Assembly (NCBI RefSeq): GCF_019049855.1
Contig: NZ_JAHLSY010000001.1
Location: 142,565-206,564, forward strand
Source: Hydrogenophilus thiooxidans
GTDB taxonomy: Bacteria > Pseudomonadota > Gammaproteobacteria > Burkholderiales > Rhodocyclaceae
DNA length: 64,000 bases
Direction: 5' to 3'
The notes under the pieces were generated by a model. It was not told the origin of the DNA, ran no database searches, and saw nothing but the letters and a program-made list of their open reading frames with translations. Both the position numbers and the translations under genes were made by a program. Positions within the stretch are counted from its first letter, which is position 1. Each line of letters opens with the position of its first letter. Below, one piece after another: positions 36,160 to 45,021 of this stretch.

Positions 36160-37554
36160 GTGCGAACCTACCACATCTACGATCGCCTGTGGCGCTGGGC
36201 GCGTCCCTGGCTGGAAAAGCGGCTCAAACGGCTTGCCGAGTCGCGCCACCCCGGTTACGCCGAAGGGATAGCGGAACGATTCGGCGTCGTCACGTGGCCC
36301 GAGACCCTGGCGCGTCCCGTTTGGGTGCACGCGGTTTCCGTTGGCGAAACGCGTGCGGCACAGCCACTCATCGCGGCGATTCGCCGCCTGTACCCCACGT
36401 TGCCAGTACTCCTCACCCACATGACCCCAACGGGTCGTGAAACGGGCGCAAATGCGTGGAGCAGCGACCCACTGGTGCGCCAAGCCTGGGCGCCCTATGA
36501 CCACACAGCATGGGTCGCCGCGTTCGTTGCCGCCACCCGCCCGCGCGCGCTCCTCTTGATGGAAACGGAACTGTGGCCCAACTGGTTGCGCGTCGCGCAG
36601 GAACAGGCGCTACCCGTTGCGCTGGTAAACGCTCGCATCTCCGAACGGTCGTTTCGCCGCTACCGCCGCTGGCAGCGTTGGTTGCCGCTTGCGTGGGAAG
36701 CGCTCACCCTGATTGCCGCGCAAACCGCGGATGACGCAGAACGTTTCCGCGAACTGGGGGCAAAGCACGTGGTGGTCACCGGCAACCTCAAATTCGACCA
36801 AACGCCGAACCCCGAACTGGTCGCGCTGGGCAAAAGCTGGCAACGCCACTTGGGCAACCGGGCGGCGTTGGTCTGGGCGAGCACCCGTGATGGCGAAGAG
36901 AAACTGCTGCTCGACGCGTGGGAACGGCTCCTCGAAACCTTTCCCCCGCAATGGCGCGCGCCGCTCTTGGTGATCGTCCCGCGCCATCCCGAACGGTGTG
37001 ACGCGGTCGGGGCGCTTCTGACCCAACGCCGCTATCAGTGGGCCAGGCGGAGCGAAACGCTCCCGCACCCGGGTCTGGACGTTTGGTTGGGCGATAGTCT
37101 GGGCGAAATGACCGCTTACTATACGATGGCACGCGCCGCACTCATCGGCGGCAGCTGGAAACCCTTCGGCGGACAAAACCCCCTGGAAGCGATCGCCGCG
37201 GGCTGCCCGCCGGTGGTCGGCCCCCACGTCTTCCACTTCGCCGAACTGGTCACCACGGGCCGCCGTTCCCGCGCGATCGTCCAATGCCCCGATCCAGAAG
37301 CGGGGCTTCGTTACGCATTGCGGCTATTGCACAGCGCAGAACTGCACGCAGAACACGTCGCCCAAGGGGCACTTTTCCTTGCAGCGCACCGCGGCGCCAC
37401 CGAGCGAACGCTTGCTGCCCTGGCGCCGCTCCTCACCCCGTCCGCCGCAGAGCGCGACTCAGCGGCGGACGGAGTCACCCCATTCACTCTTCCTCGAACA
37501 ACGCATCCACCTGCGCCAAATCGGACGCCGCCAGCTGCCCCGCCGCGGCCTTGA
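36160..37554 (+). CDS. waaA: WaaA (KdtA), Kdo transferase
   Basis: 464 aa, GTG start. An out-of-frame ATG sits 2 nt earlier. Seen: VWVHAVSVGETRAAQPLI, TGRETGA, YDHTAWVAAF, METELWPNWL, VVTGNLKFD and GGSWKPFGGQNPLEAIAAGCP. It transfers Kdo to lipid IVA at the inner membrane. About 40 residues longer than E. coli WaaA: the last 23 codons are antisense to the 3' end of tolC and read as a Pro/Thr/Arg-rich tail (TPFTLPRTTHPPAPNRTPP), so the normal stop may have been lost. Confidence 0.93.
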   Translation: MRTYHIYDRLWRWARPWLEKRLKRLAESRHPGYAEGIAERFGVVTWPETLARPVWVHAVSVGETRAAQPLIAAIRRLYPTLPVLLTHMTPTGRETGANAWSSDPLVRQAWAPYDHTAWVAAFVAATRPRALLLMETELWPNWLRVAQEQALPVALVNARISERSFRRYRRWQRWLPLAWEALTLIAAQTADDAERFRELGAKHVVVTGNLKFDQTPNPELVALGKSWQRHLGNRAALVWASTRDGEEKLLLDAWERLLETFPPQWRAPLLVIVPRHPERCDAVGALLTQRRYQWARRSETLPHPGLDVWLGDSLGEMTAYYTMARAALIGGSWKPFGGQNPLEAIAAGCPPVVGPHVFHFAELVTTGRRSRAIVQCPDPEAGLRYALRLLHSAELHAEHVAQGALFLAAHRGATERTLAALAPLLTPSAAERDSAADGVTPFTLPRTTHPPAPNRTPPAAPPRP

Positions 37555-38800
37555 GCTGCAACAGCGCCAGCAGCGTATCGAAGCGCGCTTGCGCCAGTTG
37601 CGTCCGCGCATCGGCCACTTGCGCCTGCGCGTTCAACACGTCGAGATTGATGCGCACCCCTACCTCGAACCCCGTTTTCGTCGCTTCCAAATTTTTGAGC
37701 GATGAGGCAAGCGCCGCCTCGAGCGCCTTCACCCGAGTGAGGCCGTTGGTCACGTTGAGATAGGCTTGCTTTGCCGCGAGCGCCGCCTGCCGCTCGGCCG
37801 CTTCACGGTTGCGCTCGGCTTGGGTCAGCAACGCAACCCCTTCGCGCACCTGCGACGTGATCGCGCCGCCAGCATAGAGCGGAATCGTTACCCGAACCCC
37901 AATCTGCGCCGCATCCGCTTCCACCGCGGCCAAACGCGACTGATTGAACAGCCGCTGATTGCCCACCATTGCTTCCAGATCAACCGTTGGTTGGTGACCA
38001 GCCCGCCGCCGCTCCAGCTCTTCTTTCGCAATTCGCTCGGCAAGCTTCGCCTGCACCACCGCCAGATTATCCGCGCGCGCAGCGGCTTCCCATGCCGGAA
38101 GCTCAGCTGGCTCTGGCGGCAGAAGCTTCACCCCGTCGCGCAGACGCGGATAACGCTGCGGCGCTTGCCCGGTGATCGATATAAGCGCGGCTTCGGCCAC
38201 CGCCACCCCGTTTTTCGCCGCAACCACCTGGGCTTCGGCAAGGTCATACCGCGATTGCGCCTCATAGACGTCTACCACCGTGACGGTGCCGACCTCGAAA
38301 CTGGCCTTCGCCAGTTTCAGTTGCCCCTCTGCCGCGGCCCGCAACTCTTCGGCCGCTTGCAATTGCGCCCGCGCGGTCAAAACGTCGAACCACGCTTTCG
38401 CCACCCGCAACACCAACTGCTGCTCTGCGTCCCGCCACTGCCATTCGGCGAATTCGGACTGCAGTTCGGCTTGCTTGGCCTGCGCCCAATTCTGGGGACG
38501 GTAGAGGGGTTGCGTCAGTTTCACGCCCCACTGATTGGTGTTGTACTGCTTCTCAAAAGGCCCGATCTCGAGGCGGTTCCAAAAGGTATCCGCAGACGCA
38601 CCCAAAGAAGGCAACAAAAGCGCCCGCCCTTGCACCTCCTTCTCTTTGCCTGCCGCACGCGCTGCGCGGGCAGCCGCAATCACCGGATCGTTCTGCTCCG
38701 CCCAGCGCAACACCGTTTCCAACGGTTCGGCATGGACAGATGCGAACCACCCTGCACACACGCTGCTCAATAGCAACGGCAACCACTGCTTCGCCTTCAT
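37484..38800 (-). CDS. tolC: TolC-family outer-membrane efflux protein
   Basis: 438 aa. Signal peptide (LLLSSVCAGWFASVHA) then two outer-membrane-efflux repeats rich in heptad-like Ala/Gln/Glu helices (YDLAEAQVVAAKNGVAVAEA, LTQAERNREAAERQAALAAK) and the AYLNVTNG-type turn. It forms the trimeric exit duct for RND and type I exporters. Order pcm-rhodanese-tolC is common in betaproteobacteria; the RND pump at 39866-44014 may use it. Overlaps the 3' end of waaA by 71 nt, convergently. Confidence 0.92.
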   Translation of the reverse strand: MKAKQWLPLLLSSVCAGWFASVHAEPLETVLRWAEQNDPVIAAARAARAAGKEKEVQGRALLLPSLGASADTFWNRLEIGPFEKQYNTNQWGVKLTQPLYRPQNWAQAKQAELQSEFAEWQWRDAEQQLVLRVAKAWFDVLTARAQLQAAEELRAAAEGQLKLAKASFEVGTVTVVDVYEAQSRYDLAEAQVVAAKNGVAVAEAALISITGQAPQRYPRLRDGVKLLPPEPAELPAWEAAARADNLAVVQAKLAERIAKEELERRRAGHQPTVDLEAMVGNQRLFNQSRLAAVEADAAQIGVRVTIPLYAGGAITSQVREGVALLTQAERNREAAERQAALAAKQAYLNVTNGLTRVKALEAALASSLKNLEATKTGFEVGVRINLDVLNAQAQVADARTQLAQARFDTLLALLQLKAAAGQLAASDLAQVDALFEEE

Positions 38801-39150
38801 CGTGATTCCCCCTGCGCTTCGGGTTGCGCGGCACCGGCTTCACGCACCCACGCCACCATCCCGCCTTGCAAGTTATAGACCGCGTCGAAACCGTTCTGCT
38901 GCAAGAAATAGACCACTTGTGCGCTGCGCGCCCCACTGTGGCAGACGACAACGATCGGCCGGTCGCGCGGCAACGTATCCAAGGACAACGGAATCAGATG
39001 CATCGGAAGATGGCGCGCCCCCGGAAACGGCATCTGCGCCACCTCCCACGCCTCACGAACATCGATTACCTCGGGGCGCAACGTCTCCGTTTCTTCCGCC
39101 AGTGCCGTCTGCAACTCGGCTACCGTCCATTCTTTGATGGTCTGCCACAT
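38797..39150 (-). CDS. Single-domain rhodanese-like protein
   Basis: 117 aa from ATG 39150 (MWQTIKEWTVAELQTAL). The active-site loop VVVCHSGARSAQV contains the catalytic Cys (CHSGAR), and the domain ends with NLQGGMVAW. It could act as thiosulfate sulfurtransferase or sulfur carrier. ATGA overlap with tolC. Confidence 0.88.
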   Translation of the reverse strand: MWQTIKEWTVAELQTALAEETETLRPEVIDVREAWEVAQMPFPGARHLPMHLIPLSLDTLPRDRPIVVVCHSGARSAQVVYFLQQNGFDAVYNLQGGMVAWVREAGAAQPEAQGESR

Positions 39151-39160
39151 CGCCCGTTCC

Positions 39161-39829
39161 TCACGCAGCCTGCGCCAGCGCTGGCGAAGGTTCCACCAAC
39201 ATCGGCACCACAGTTTCGAAAACCCCCTCTTCACGATACGCGCCCGGCGCCGTGCAGACGAAACGGACCGCCTCCATCACCGGCTCCGTTCCGACGAATG
39301 CCAACAGCCGACCCCCTACCTTCAGGTACCGCAGCAAATGGTCAGGACGCTGCCGAAGACCACCCGTAAGCACGATGACGTCGTAGGTGCCTGCTTGCCA
39401 CCATTTCGCACGATCGTCCGCGACCAAACCGTCCCCAACCATCACCTCGACATTGCGCACGCCTTGGTCTTGAAGACACCGAACCGCGTACTCCGCCAAC
39501 ACCCCTTTGCGCTCAACGGTCACCACGGAACCGCCCAAATGGGCCAAACAGGCGGCAAAGAACCCAGAACCGGTCCCCACTTCCAGGATGCGCTCGTTTG
39601 GCTGAATCATCAACGCCTGAAGCGCTTTCGCCTCGACCACCGGACGCAGCATCTGCTCCCCTTCCGGCAACGGAATCTCGACATCGGCAAACGCCAACGC
39701 GCGATGTTGCGGCGGAACGAACCGTTCACGCTTCACCGTCATCAGCGTATCGAGTACCCGCAAATCGAACACCTCCCAGGTGCGCACCTGTTGCTCGACC
39801 ATGTTGAACCGCGCCTTTTCCCAATCCAT
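39161..39829 (-). CDS. pcm: Protein-L-isoaspartate O-methyltransferase family
   Basis: 222 aa. Begins MDWEKARFNMVEQQVRTWEV; SAM-binding LEVGTGSGFFAACLAHLGG and VTVERKGVLAEYA fit the PCMT fold. RBS AGGAGG. In this branch, common next to rhodanese and tolC, the motif around EGEQMLRPVV differs from E. coli Pcm (where ISQP is typical), so it may be a paralogue whose substrate is not isoaspartyl protein. Confidence 0.8.
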   Translation of the reverse strand: MDWEKARFNMVEQQVRTWEVFDLRVLDTLMTVKRERFVPPQHRALAFADVEIPLPEGEQMLRPVVEAKALQALMIQPNERILEVGTGSGFFAACLAHLGGSVVTVERKGVLAEYAVRCLQDQGVRNVEVMVGDGLVADDRAKWWQAGTYDVIVLTGGLRQRPDHLLRYLKVGGRLLAFVGTEPVMEAVRFVCTAPGAYREEGVFETVVPMLVEPSPALAQAA

Positions 39830-39865
39830 CGGATCCTCCTGATTATTAGCAAATCTTGATGAAGA

Positions 39866-42800
39866 TTATACCCCGACCGTTTTCGGCAACCGATACCAGA
39901 TCGCGTAGAGCGCCGGCACGAAAAGGAGCGTGATCGCCGTTCCCACCACCACGCCGCCGATCAGCACGATCGCCAACGGCCCCCAGAAGGTATCGGTAGC
40001 AAGCGGCAGGAACGCCAAAGCGGCTGCCAACGCGGTGAGTACAACCGGCCGCGCCCGCCGCACCGCCGCTTCGATCACCGCCTCTCTGGGTGACCACCCT
40101 TGCTCTTGAAAGTCACGAACCTGCTGGGTCAGGATCAGCGTATTGCGCATCAGAATCCCGCCCAAACCGATGAGCCCCAAGAGCGCGACGAAGCCAAACG
40201 GTCGTTGCGTGAGCAAAAGCGCCACGGTGGCGCCGGTCAACCCCAACGGCGCGGTGGCCACGGTCATGAAAGTACCGGCGAATTCGCGCATCTGCAACAT
40301 GATGAAAATGAGCGTCACCGCTACCATGATCGGTTGCAATTTCTGGATCGACGCATCGGCCTTACCAGAGGCCTCGACCGTTCCGCCAATCTCCAGATGG
40401 TACCCAGGCGGCAACGCCTCCCGAAGCGGTTCGAGCGCTTGCCAAAGCGCTTTGGTGACGTCCGGTGGTTGCGCCCCATGCACTTCCCCCTGAACGGTAA
40501 TGTAGCGCTCACGGTTATACCGTTTGATCACCTGATCCTCGTAAGAAACGGCAATTTCCGCCACGGCTTGCAACGGAATCCGTGCCCCGGCAGTATTGCG
40601 CACTTCAACTGTGGCCAACGCAGCCGGATCGCGCAACCAGGCGTCTCCGCCTCGGGCAATCAGCGCCACAGTGCGGTCGCCGCGCCGCAATTCGGTCAGC
40701 GGAACGCCCGTGAGCGCAAAATGCAACTGCTGTTTGACCTCGAGCGGCGTCAACCCGTAACTTGCCAACCGCTCGGGCAGAAAAGTCAGCTGCAGCACAG
40801 GGGTTCGTTCGTCGTAATTGAGGTGGGGGTCGACCACGTTCGGGTGTTGCGCCACCACCGCGCGCACCTCGTGCGCGATCCGGCGCACTTCGTTGAGATC
40901 GGGCCCCATCACCCGAAACTCGAGCGGCCACGGCACGGGCGGCCCGTAGAGCAAACGATGCACCCGCACCCGCGCTTCGGCAAAATCGCCACGATCCACC
41001 GCCTGCTGCACCGCAGCGATCACCCGTTCCCGCGCCGCAACGTCGTGCGTCACCACCACGATTTTCGCAAACGCCGTATCGGGCGGCTCGGGACTTGCGG
41101 AAATGAAGAAGCGCGGGGCACCCCGCCCCACATGCGCCATCATCGACTTCACCTCGGGCATCGGCTCGAGCATTGCTTCGATACGCCGGGTGAGTGCGTC
41201 GGTTGTCACAATGCTCGTTCCTGCCGGCATCTGAATGTCGATCAGCACTTCGGGACGGTCGGAGCTCGGGAAAAACTGCTTCGGCACCGCTTTCGCCATG
41301 CCGACTCCTGCCGCGACCAGCAACGCCAGCGTCACCGCCACCACGCTCTTACGGTAGCGCACGCACGCGCTGATGAGCCATCGCAACCGCTGATAGGCGG
41401 GGGTGCCATAAATCGCATCGATACCCCCCTCGACCTTGTGGTAATGGGGCAGCAGCTTGAACCCCAAATAAGGCGTGAAAAGCACCGCGACGAACCACGA
41501 GGTCACCAACGCGTACGCCATCACCCAGAAGATGTTGCCTGCGTACTCCCCCACGCCCGATTTGGCAAAGCCGATCGGCAAAAAACCCGCCGCCGTCACC
41601 AACGTACCGAAGAGCATCGGCGCTGCGGTGGCGTGCCACGCGTGGGTTGCCGCGTGGGCCCGATCCCACCCCTCCTCAAGCTTGACCACCATCATCTCGA
41701 TCACGATGATCGCATCATCCACCAACAGCCCCAACGCCAGGATCAACGCACCCAGCGAAACGCGGTCCAGACTGATCCCACGCGCGAGCATGATCAGGAA
41801 GACGATACCCAGTGTCAGCGGAATCGCGATCGCGGTCACCACCCCCGCGCGCCACCCCAGCGCCAACAGGGTCACGACCGTCACCACCGCCACAGCCATG
41901 AAAAACTTCACCTGGAAACGGTCGACCGCAGCCGAAATCGCCTCGGCCTGGTTGGTGAGCACCTCCAGATGCACCCCCGCAGGAAGCCGCTTTTGCGCAT
42001 CGGCCAAGAACGCTTCGAGCCGCTTCCCCAACGCCAAGCCATTTTCGCCGCGCTGCATCACCACCCCGAGCAACAACGCATCGTCGCCCCGAGAGCGGAC
42101 CAGATAGCTGGGTGGCTCCTCCTCCTGCAAATGGACGCGCGCAACCTCCCCGAGCGGCAGCACGCGCGAACCGATCCGCAACGGCAACGTTTCCAAACGA
42201 TCGAGTTCCGCCAGATCCGCCGCAGGCAACCGCACGTAGAGCCGCGCCGCGTCGGTTTCGATGAACCCGGCAGGAGCCATCTCGTTGTAGGCCTCGATCG
42301 CCTGCATCACCTGCAACGGCGAAACGCCCAAGCGCTGCAACCGCGGCCAATCGAATTCCAGATAGACTGTCTGCGGTCGCTCCCCCAACAATTGCGCCTT
42401 ATGTACCCCCGGCAACAGCTGCAACCGGTCACGAATCTCCTCGCCGATTGCCACCAACTCGCGGTGGGTCTTGGTAGGCCCCGTGAGCGCAAGGAGCGCA
42501 AAATAGACGTCGGAAAAGTCGTCGTTTACGATCGGCCCGATCGCTCCCGCGGGCATCGACCGCGCCTCGTCCCACATGCGCTTACGCACCTCGTAAAAGA
42601 GCTGCGGCAGTTCGCGTTCCGGCACGTAATCGTGGAACTCCACTTTGATATCGGTTCGCCCGGGACGAACCGTCGCATCCAGCCGGTAGAGGTTGGGCAC
42701 CTCTTGCAAGCGCTTTTCCAACCGTTTCGTGATCTGCGCTTCAACCGCCTCGGCACTCGCCCCCGGCCACACCGCGGAAACCATCAAGACCCGTACCGTG

Positions 42801-42928
42801 AAAGCTGGGTCTTCGGCACGCCCCAATTGCAAAAACGCGAATATGCCCCCCGCCAGCGCCAAAATCAAGAAAAAAAGGGTCACGGCGCGTTCGCGCACCG
42901 CAAGTGACGACAGATTGGGAAAAGCCAT
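39866..42928 (-). CDS. RND-family efflux permease (HAE1/TriC-like)
   Basis: 1020 aa, normal RND length, 12 predicted membrane helices with two large periplasmic loops. N-terminal MAFPNLSSLAVRERAVTLFFLILALAGGIFAF; conserved acidic pair in the fourth helix region (GALILALGLLVDDAIIVIEMMV). GRAEDPAFTVRVLMV is typical of the TriC/OqxB-like branch. A proton-driven exporter of organic compounds or drugs, fed by the adjacent fusion protein. The stop codon of the fusion-protein gene ends directly at its start. Confidence 0.9.
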   Translation of the reverse strand: MAFPNLSSLAVRERAVTLFFLILALAGGIFAFLQLGRAEDPAFTVRVLMVSAVWPGASAEAVEAQITKRLEKRLQEVPNLYRLDATVRPGRTDIKVEFHDYVPERELPQLFYEVRKRMWDEARSMPAGAIGPIVNDDFSDVYFALLALTGPTKTHRELVAIGEEIRDRLQLLPGVHKAQLLGERPQTVYLEFDWPRLQRLGVSPLQVMQAIEAYNEMAPAGFIETDAARLYVRLPAADLAELDRLETLPLRIGSRVLPLGEVARVHLQEEEPPSYLVRSRGDDALLLGVVMQRGENGLALGKRLEAFLADAQKRLPAGVHLEVLTNQAEAISAAVDRFQVKFFMAVAVVTVVTLLALGWRAGVVTAIAIPLTLGIVFLIMLARGISLDRVSLGALILALGLLVDDAIIVIEMMVVKLEEGWDRAHAATHAWHATAAPMLFGTLVTAAGFLPIGFAKSGVGEYAGNIFWVMAYALVTSWFVAVLFTPYLGFKLLPHYHKVEGGIDAIYGTPAYQRLRWLISACVRYRKSVVAVTLALLVAAGVGMAKAVPKQFFPSSDRPEVLIDIQMPAGTSIVTTDALTRRIEAMLEPMPEVKSMMAHVGRGAPRFFISASPEPPDTAFAKIVVVTHDVAARERVIAAVQQAVDRGDFAEARVRVHRLLYGPPVPWPLEFRVMGPDLNEVRRIAHEVRAVVAQHPNVVDPHLNYDERTPVLQLTFLPERLASYGLTPLEVKQQLHFALTGVPLTELRRGDRTVALIARGGDAWLRDPAALATVEVRNTAGARIPLQAVAEIAVSYEDQVIKRYNRERYITVQGEVHGAQPPDVTKALWQALEPLREALPPGYHLEIGGTVEASGKADASIQKLQPIMVAVTLIFIMLQMREFAGTFMTVATAPLGLTGATVALLLTQRPFGFVALLGLIGLGGILMRNTLILTQQVRDFQEQGWSPREAVIEAAVRRARPVVLTALAAALAFLPLATDTFWGPLAIVLIGGVVVGTAITLLFVPALYAIWYRLPKTVGV

Positions 42929-44014
42929 CTAGCGCGCCTCCACCACGGTAAGCCCCGGTACCAGGCGGTGGGCCCCTCCGGCAACGATCCGCTGTCCTTC
43001 GTCGAGCGGGCCCGCCACCACCGCATCGTGCTGCCCGTAATAGACCACCGTCACCGGAACGGGCGTCACTTGCCCCCCCGGTGCCACGCGCCAGACCCGT
43101 GCGCCACTGCCCCGTTCATCGAGCGCCGCAGCCGGTACCTGCCACAGCCGTTGCGCGTCCGCTTGCGCAAACGGCAATGTTAGCCGCCAGACGGATCCCA
43201 GAACCAACGCGGTCTCTTTCAGGGGGAACGCTGTGAAGCGATAACGCGCCCGCACGGTCCGCGAAAGGGGATCGAGCGCCCCATCCTGCTCACGCCAAAC
43301 CACGGCAAACCGCGCGCCGGAAGGCGATTCCGCCACCCCTTCCTTGGGGGCATCGTGTGCAAGCGATTCCGGCAGTGCTACCTCCAGTTCCCGCTCCGCC
43401 CCCAGCGCCATCTGCACCACCAGCTGCCCCGCGGCCACCACTTGTCCCGGTTCGGCCAACCACGACAACACCACCCCGTCTTGCGGCGCTTTGAGTTCGG
43501 CGTGGGCCACCAACAACTGGGCGCTGCGCACCTGTGCTTCGGCTGCCTGCACAGCTTCGAAAGCGGCCTGTTCACTTGCTTTGGCGCGATCCAACTGCTG
43601 CTCGCCCACGAACCCCTTCGCAAAAAGCGCGGCAACGCGCTTGCGCTCATTCTGCGCCAACCGCCACTGCGCTTTTGCCTGTTGCGCCTGTGCCTTCGCC
43701 GCGTCCAACGCCGCTTCGAGATCGCGCGTGTCGAGCCGCGCCAGCACCGCCCCTTTTGTGACCGAAGCCCCTGCTTCCACCGTGCGGGTAAGCAGTCGGC
43801 CACTAACCTGAAACGCCACACCCACCTCGTGCCGCGCGCGTACTGTTGCCGCAAACGTGCGCGCTGGCGCCGCAACCGCCCGCACCGTTGCGATGGGAAG
43901 CGCAAGCGGCTCCGTTTGCACACCCGTTTCAGCACCTTGAGCCGAGGCAACGCCCAAGATCAGCGCTACCCCCAGCACCCATCGGCGTCCTACCATCACC
44001 CATTTCGTGGTCAT
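42929..44014 (-). CDS. HlyD/AcrA-type periplasmic membrane-fusion protein
   Basis: 361 aa from ATG 44014 (GGAG upstream). Signal peptide (WVLGVALILGVASAQGAE), lipoyl half-motifs (EVGVAFQVSGRLL, KAPQDGVVLSWLAEPG) around an alpha-hairpin (AKAQAQQAKAQWRLAQNERK) and a beta-barrel/MP domain. It links the RND permease to a TolC-type channel. In operon order TetR - MFP - RND. Confidence 0.9.
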   Translation of the reverse strand: MTTKWVMVGRRWVLGVALILGVASAQGAETGVQTEPLALPIATVRAVAAPARTFAATVRARHEVGVAFQVSGRLLTRTVEAGASVTKGAVLARLDTRDLEAALDAAKAQAQQAKAQWRLAQNERKRVAALFAKGFVGEQQLDRAKASEQAAFEAVQAAEAQVRSAQLLVAHAELKAPQDGVVLSWLAEPGQVVAAGQLVVQMALGAERELEVALPESLAHDAPKEGVAESPSGARFAVVWREQDGALDPLSRTVRARYRFTAFPLKETALVLGSVWRLTLPFAQADAQRLWQVPAAALDERGSGARVWRVAPGGQVTPVPVTVVYYGQHDAVVAGPLDEGQRIVAGGAHRLVPGLTVVEAR

Positions 44015-44038
44015 CGTCGTGCGCTCCAAAGAACCCGA

Positions 44039-44716
44039 TCACTCTGCGCGGTGCAACAAACCGTCCCTGAGCAGCAACCGATAGTTGGCCCAGAAGATCT
44101 CCTCATCCAGCGCTTCGGAGGCTTCGGAACAGACCACCGCAAATGAAGAAAGCCACAACGAACGCTGCAAAAGCGGCGCCACGACCAACCGCGCCGTGGC
44201 TTTCGGCTGCAACGTCACCGGAAAATCGCCCCGCTTCTGACCGTCGATGATCACCCGTTCCACCAACGCCATCGCGGGATGAATCACCCGATCGTGGTAA
44301 ACGGTGGCCATTTCCGGAAAATTGCTCGCTTCCGCCATCACCAGCTTGGCCAGCCCCCCCAGCGGCGTATGAAAAATGCGCTCACCCCACCGTTTGAGCA
44401 GCAACCACAAGCGATCAAATGGCGCCGCGTCACCGGGCACCCCTTCGGTGAGCCACCGTTCGTCTTCCCCTATGAGCGGCGCGATCACCTGTTCCACCAC
44501 AGCCGTAAAAAGAGCCAATTTGTCGGCGTAGTAAAGATAGATCGTTCCCTTCACTACCCCGGCGCGGGCAGCGACATCTTCTAAGCGCGTTGCCGCATAC
44601 CCTCGCTCGATGAAAAGCGCCATCGCCGCTTCCAACAACTCCTGCGGCCGCGCCGCTTTCCGCCGCCGGCGCCGCTTAGGTGGCGTCGCCTCGAGTTCGT
44701 TCTTTACCGCTTCCAT
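44039..44716 (-). CDS. TetR-family regulator of the RND efflux operon
   Basis: 225 aa. N-terminal helix-turn-helix (ELLEAAMALFIERGYAATRLEDVAARAGVVKGTIYLYYADK). The C-terminal ligand domain is AcrR/NemR-like in size. It is the first gene of the MFP-RND operon, so autoregulation through the inverted repeat at 44732-44747 is likely. Confidence 0.9.
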   Translation of the reverse strand: MEAVKNELEATPPKRRRRRKAARPQELLEAAMALFIERGYAATRLEDVAARAGVVKGTIYLYYADKLALFTAVVEQVIAPLIGEDERWLTEGVPGDAAPFDRLWLLLKRWGERIFHTPLGGLAKLVMAEASNFPEMATVYHDRVIHPAMALVERVIIDGQKRGDFPVTLQPKATARLVVAPLLQRSLWLSSFAVVCSEASEALDEEIFWANYRLLLRDGLLHRAE

Positions 44717-44731
44717 GCTTGCAATCTGCTA

Positions 44732-44747
44732 ATGACCAATAAGTCAT
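44732..44747 (-). promoter_or_regulatory. Candidate TetR operator
   Basis: ATGAC-CAATAA-GTCAT, a 5-bp inverted repeat with 6-nt spacer, 16 nt upstream of the tetR ATG. Size and position fit a TetR-family autoregulatory operator. Confidence 0.5.
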
Positions 44748-44819
44748 AATTTCACCACAAAGCCGGTGAAATAACAAGACAACGCAAAGGCCATTCGTTC
44801 GAGCCCTGCTAGGTTTGCG

Positions 44820-44825
44820 TATAAT
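44820..44825 (+). promoter_or_regulatory. -10 element of the tRNA-Leu promoter
   Basis: Perfect TATAAT 14 nt ahead of the tRNA 5' end; the -35 is weak (TTCGAG at 44798-44803). Confidence 0.6.
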
Positions 44826-44838
44826 TGCAGTGCTCGAT

Positions 44839-44927
44839 GCCGGGGTGGTGAAATCGGTAAACACAGCGGACTTAAAATCCGCCGGCGATCAAAAGCCTTG
44901 GGGGTTCGAGTCCCCTCCCCGGCACCA
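44839..44927 (+). tRNA. tRNA-Leu (anticodon UAA)
   Basis: 89 nt including an encoded CCA. Acceptor stem GCCGGGG pairs with CCCCGGC. Anticodon stem-loop GCGGA-CTTAAAA-TCCGC gives anticodon TAA, reading UUA. A long class II variable arm (CGGCGATCAAAAGCCTT) and the T-loop GGTTCGAGTCC confirm leucine. The CRISPR locus starts directly after it, a typical insertion position for accessory DNA, though no duplicated tRNA end was found. Confidence 0.95.
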
Positions 44928-44944
44928 TGCGCCCCACTAACTCT

Positions 44945-44958
44945 CCACAAGCTTGTGG
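44945..44958 (+). promoter_or_regulatory. Palindrome copy 1 (CCACAAGCTTGTGG) upstream of the CRISPR operon
   Basis: Perfect 14-bp palindrome whose 12-bp core CACAAGCTTGTG recurs at 46145-46156 and 58721-58732. It lies 64 nt before the GTG of the first cas gene. Candidate operator for a dimeric regulator of the locus. Confidence 0.6.
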
Positions 44959-45021
44959 TAATCTCCCTGTCGTGATCCGCCAACGAAAATAACTACGGTC
45001 CATCAAACAGGGGGGTCCCTG

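Noticed and set aside
40100..42907. A 935-codon plus-strand frame opposite the RND permease
   Set aside because: It is rich in H, R and Q, a typical antisense shadow of a GC-rich gene; the minus-strand RND protein is unambiguous.
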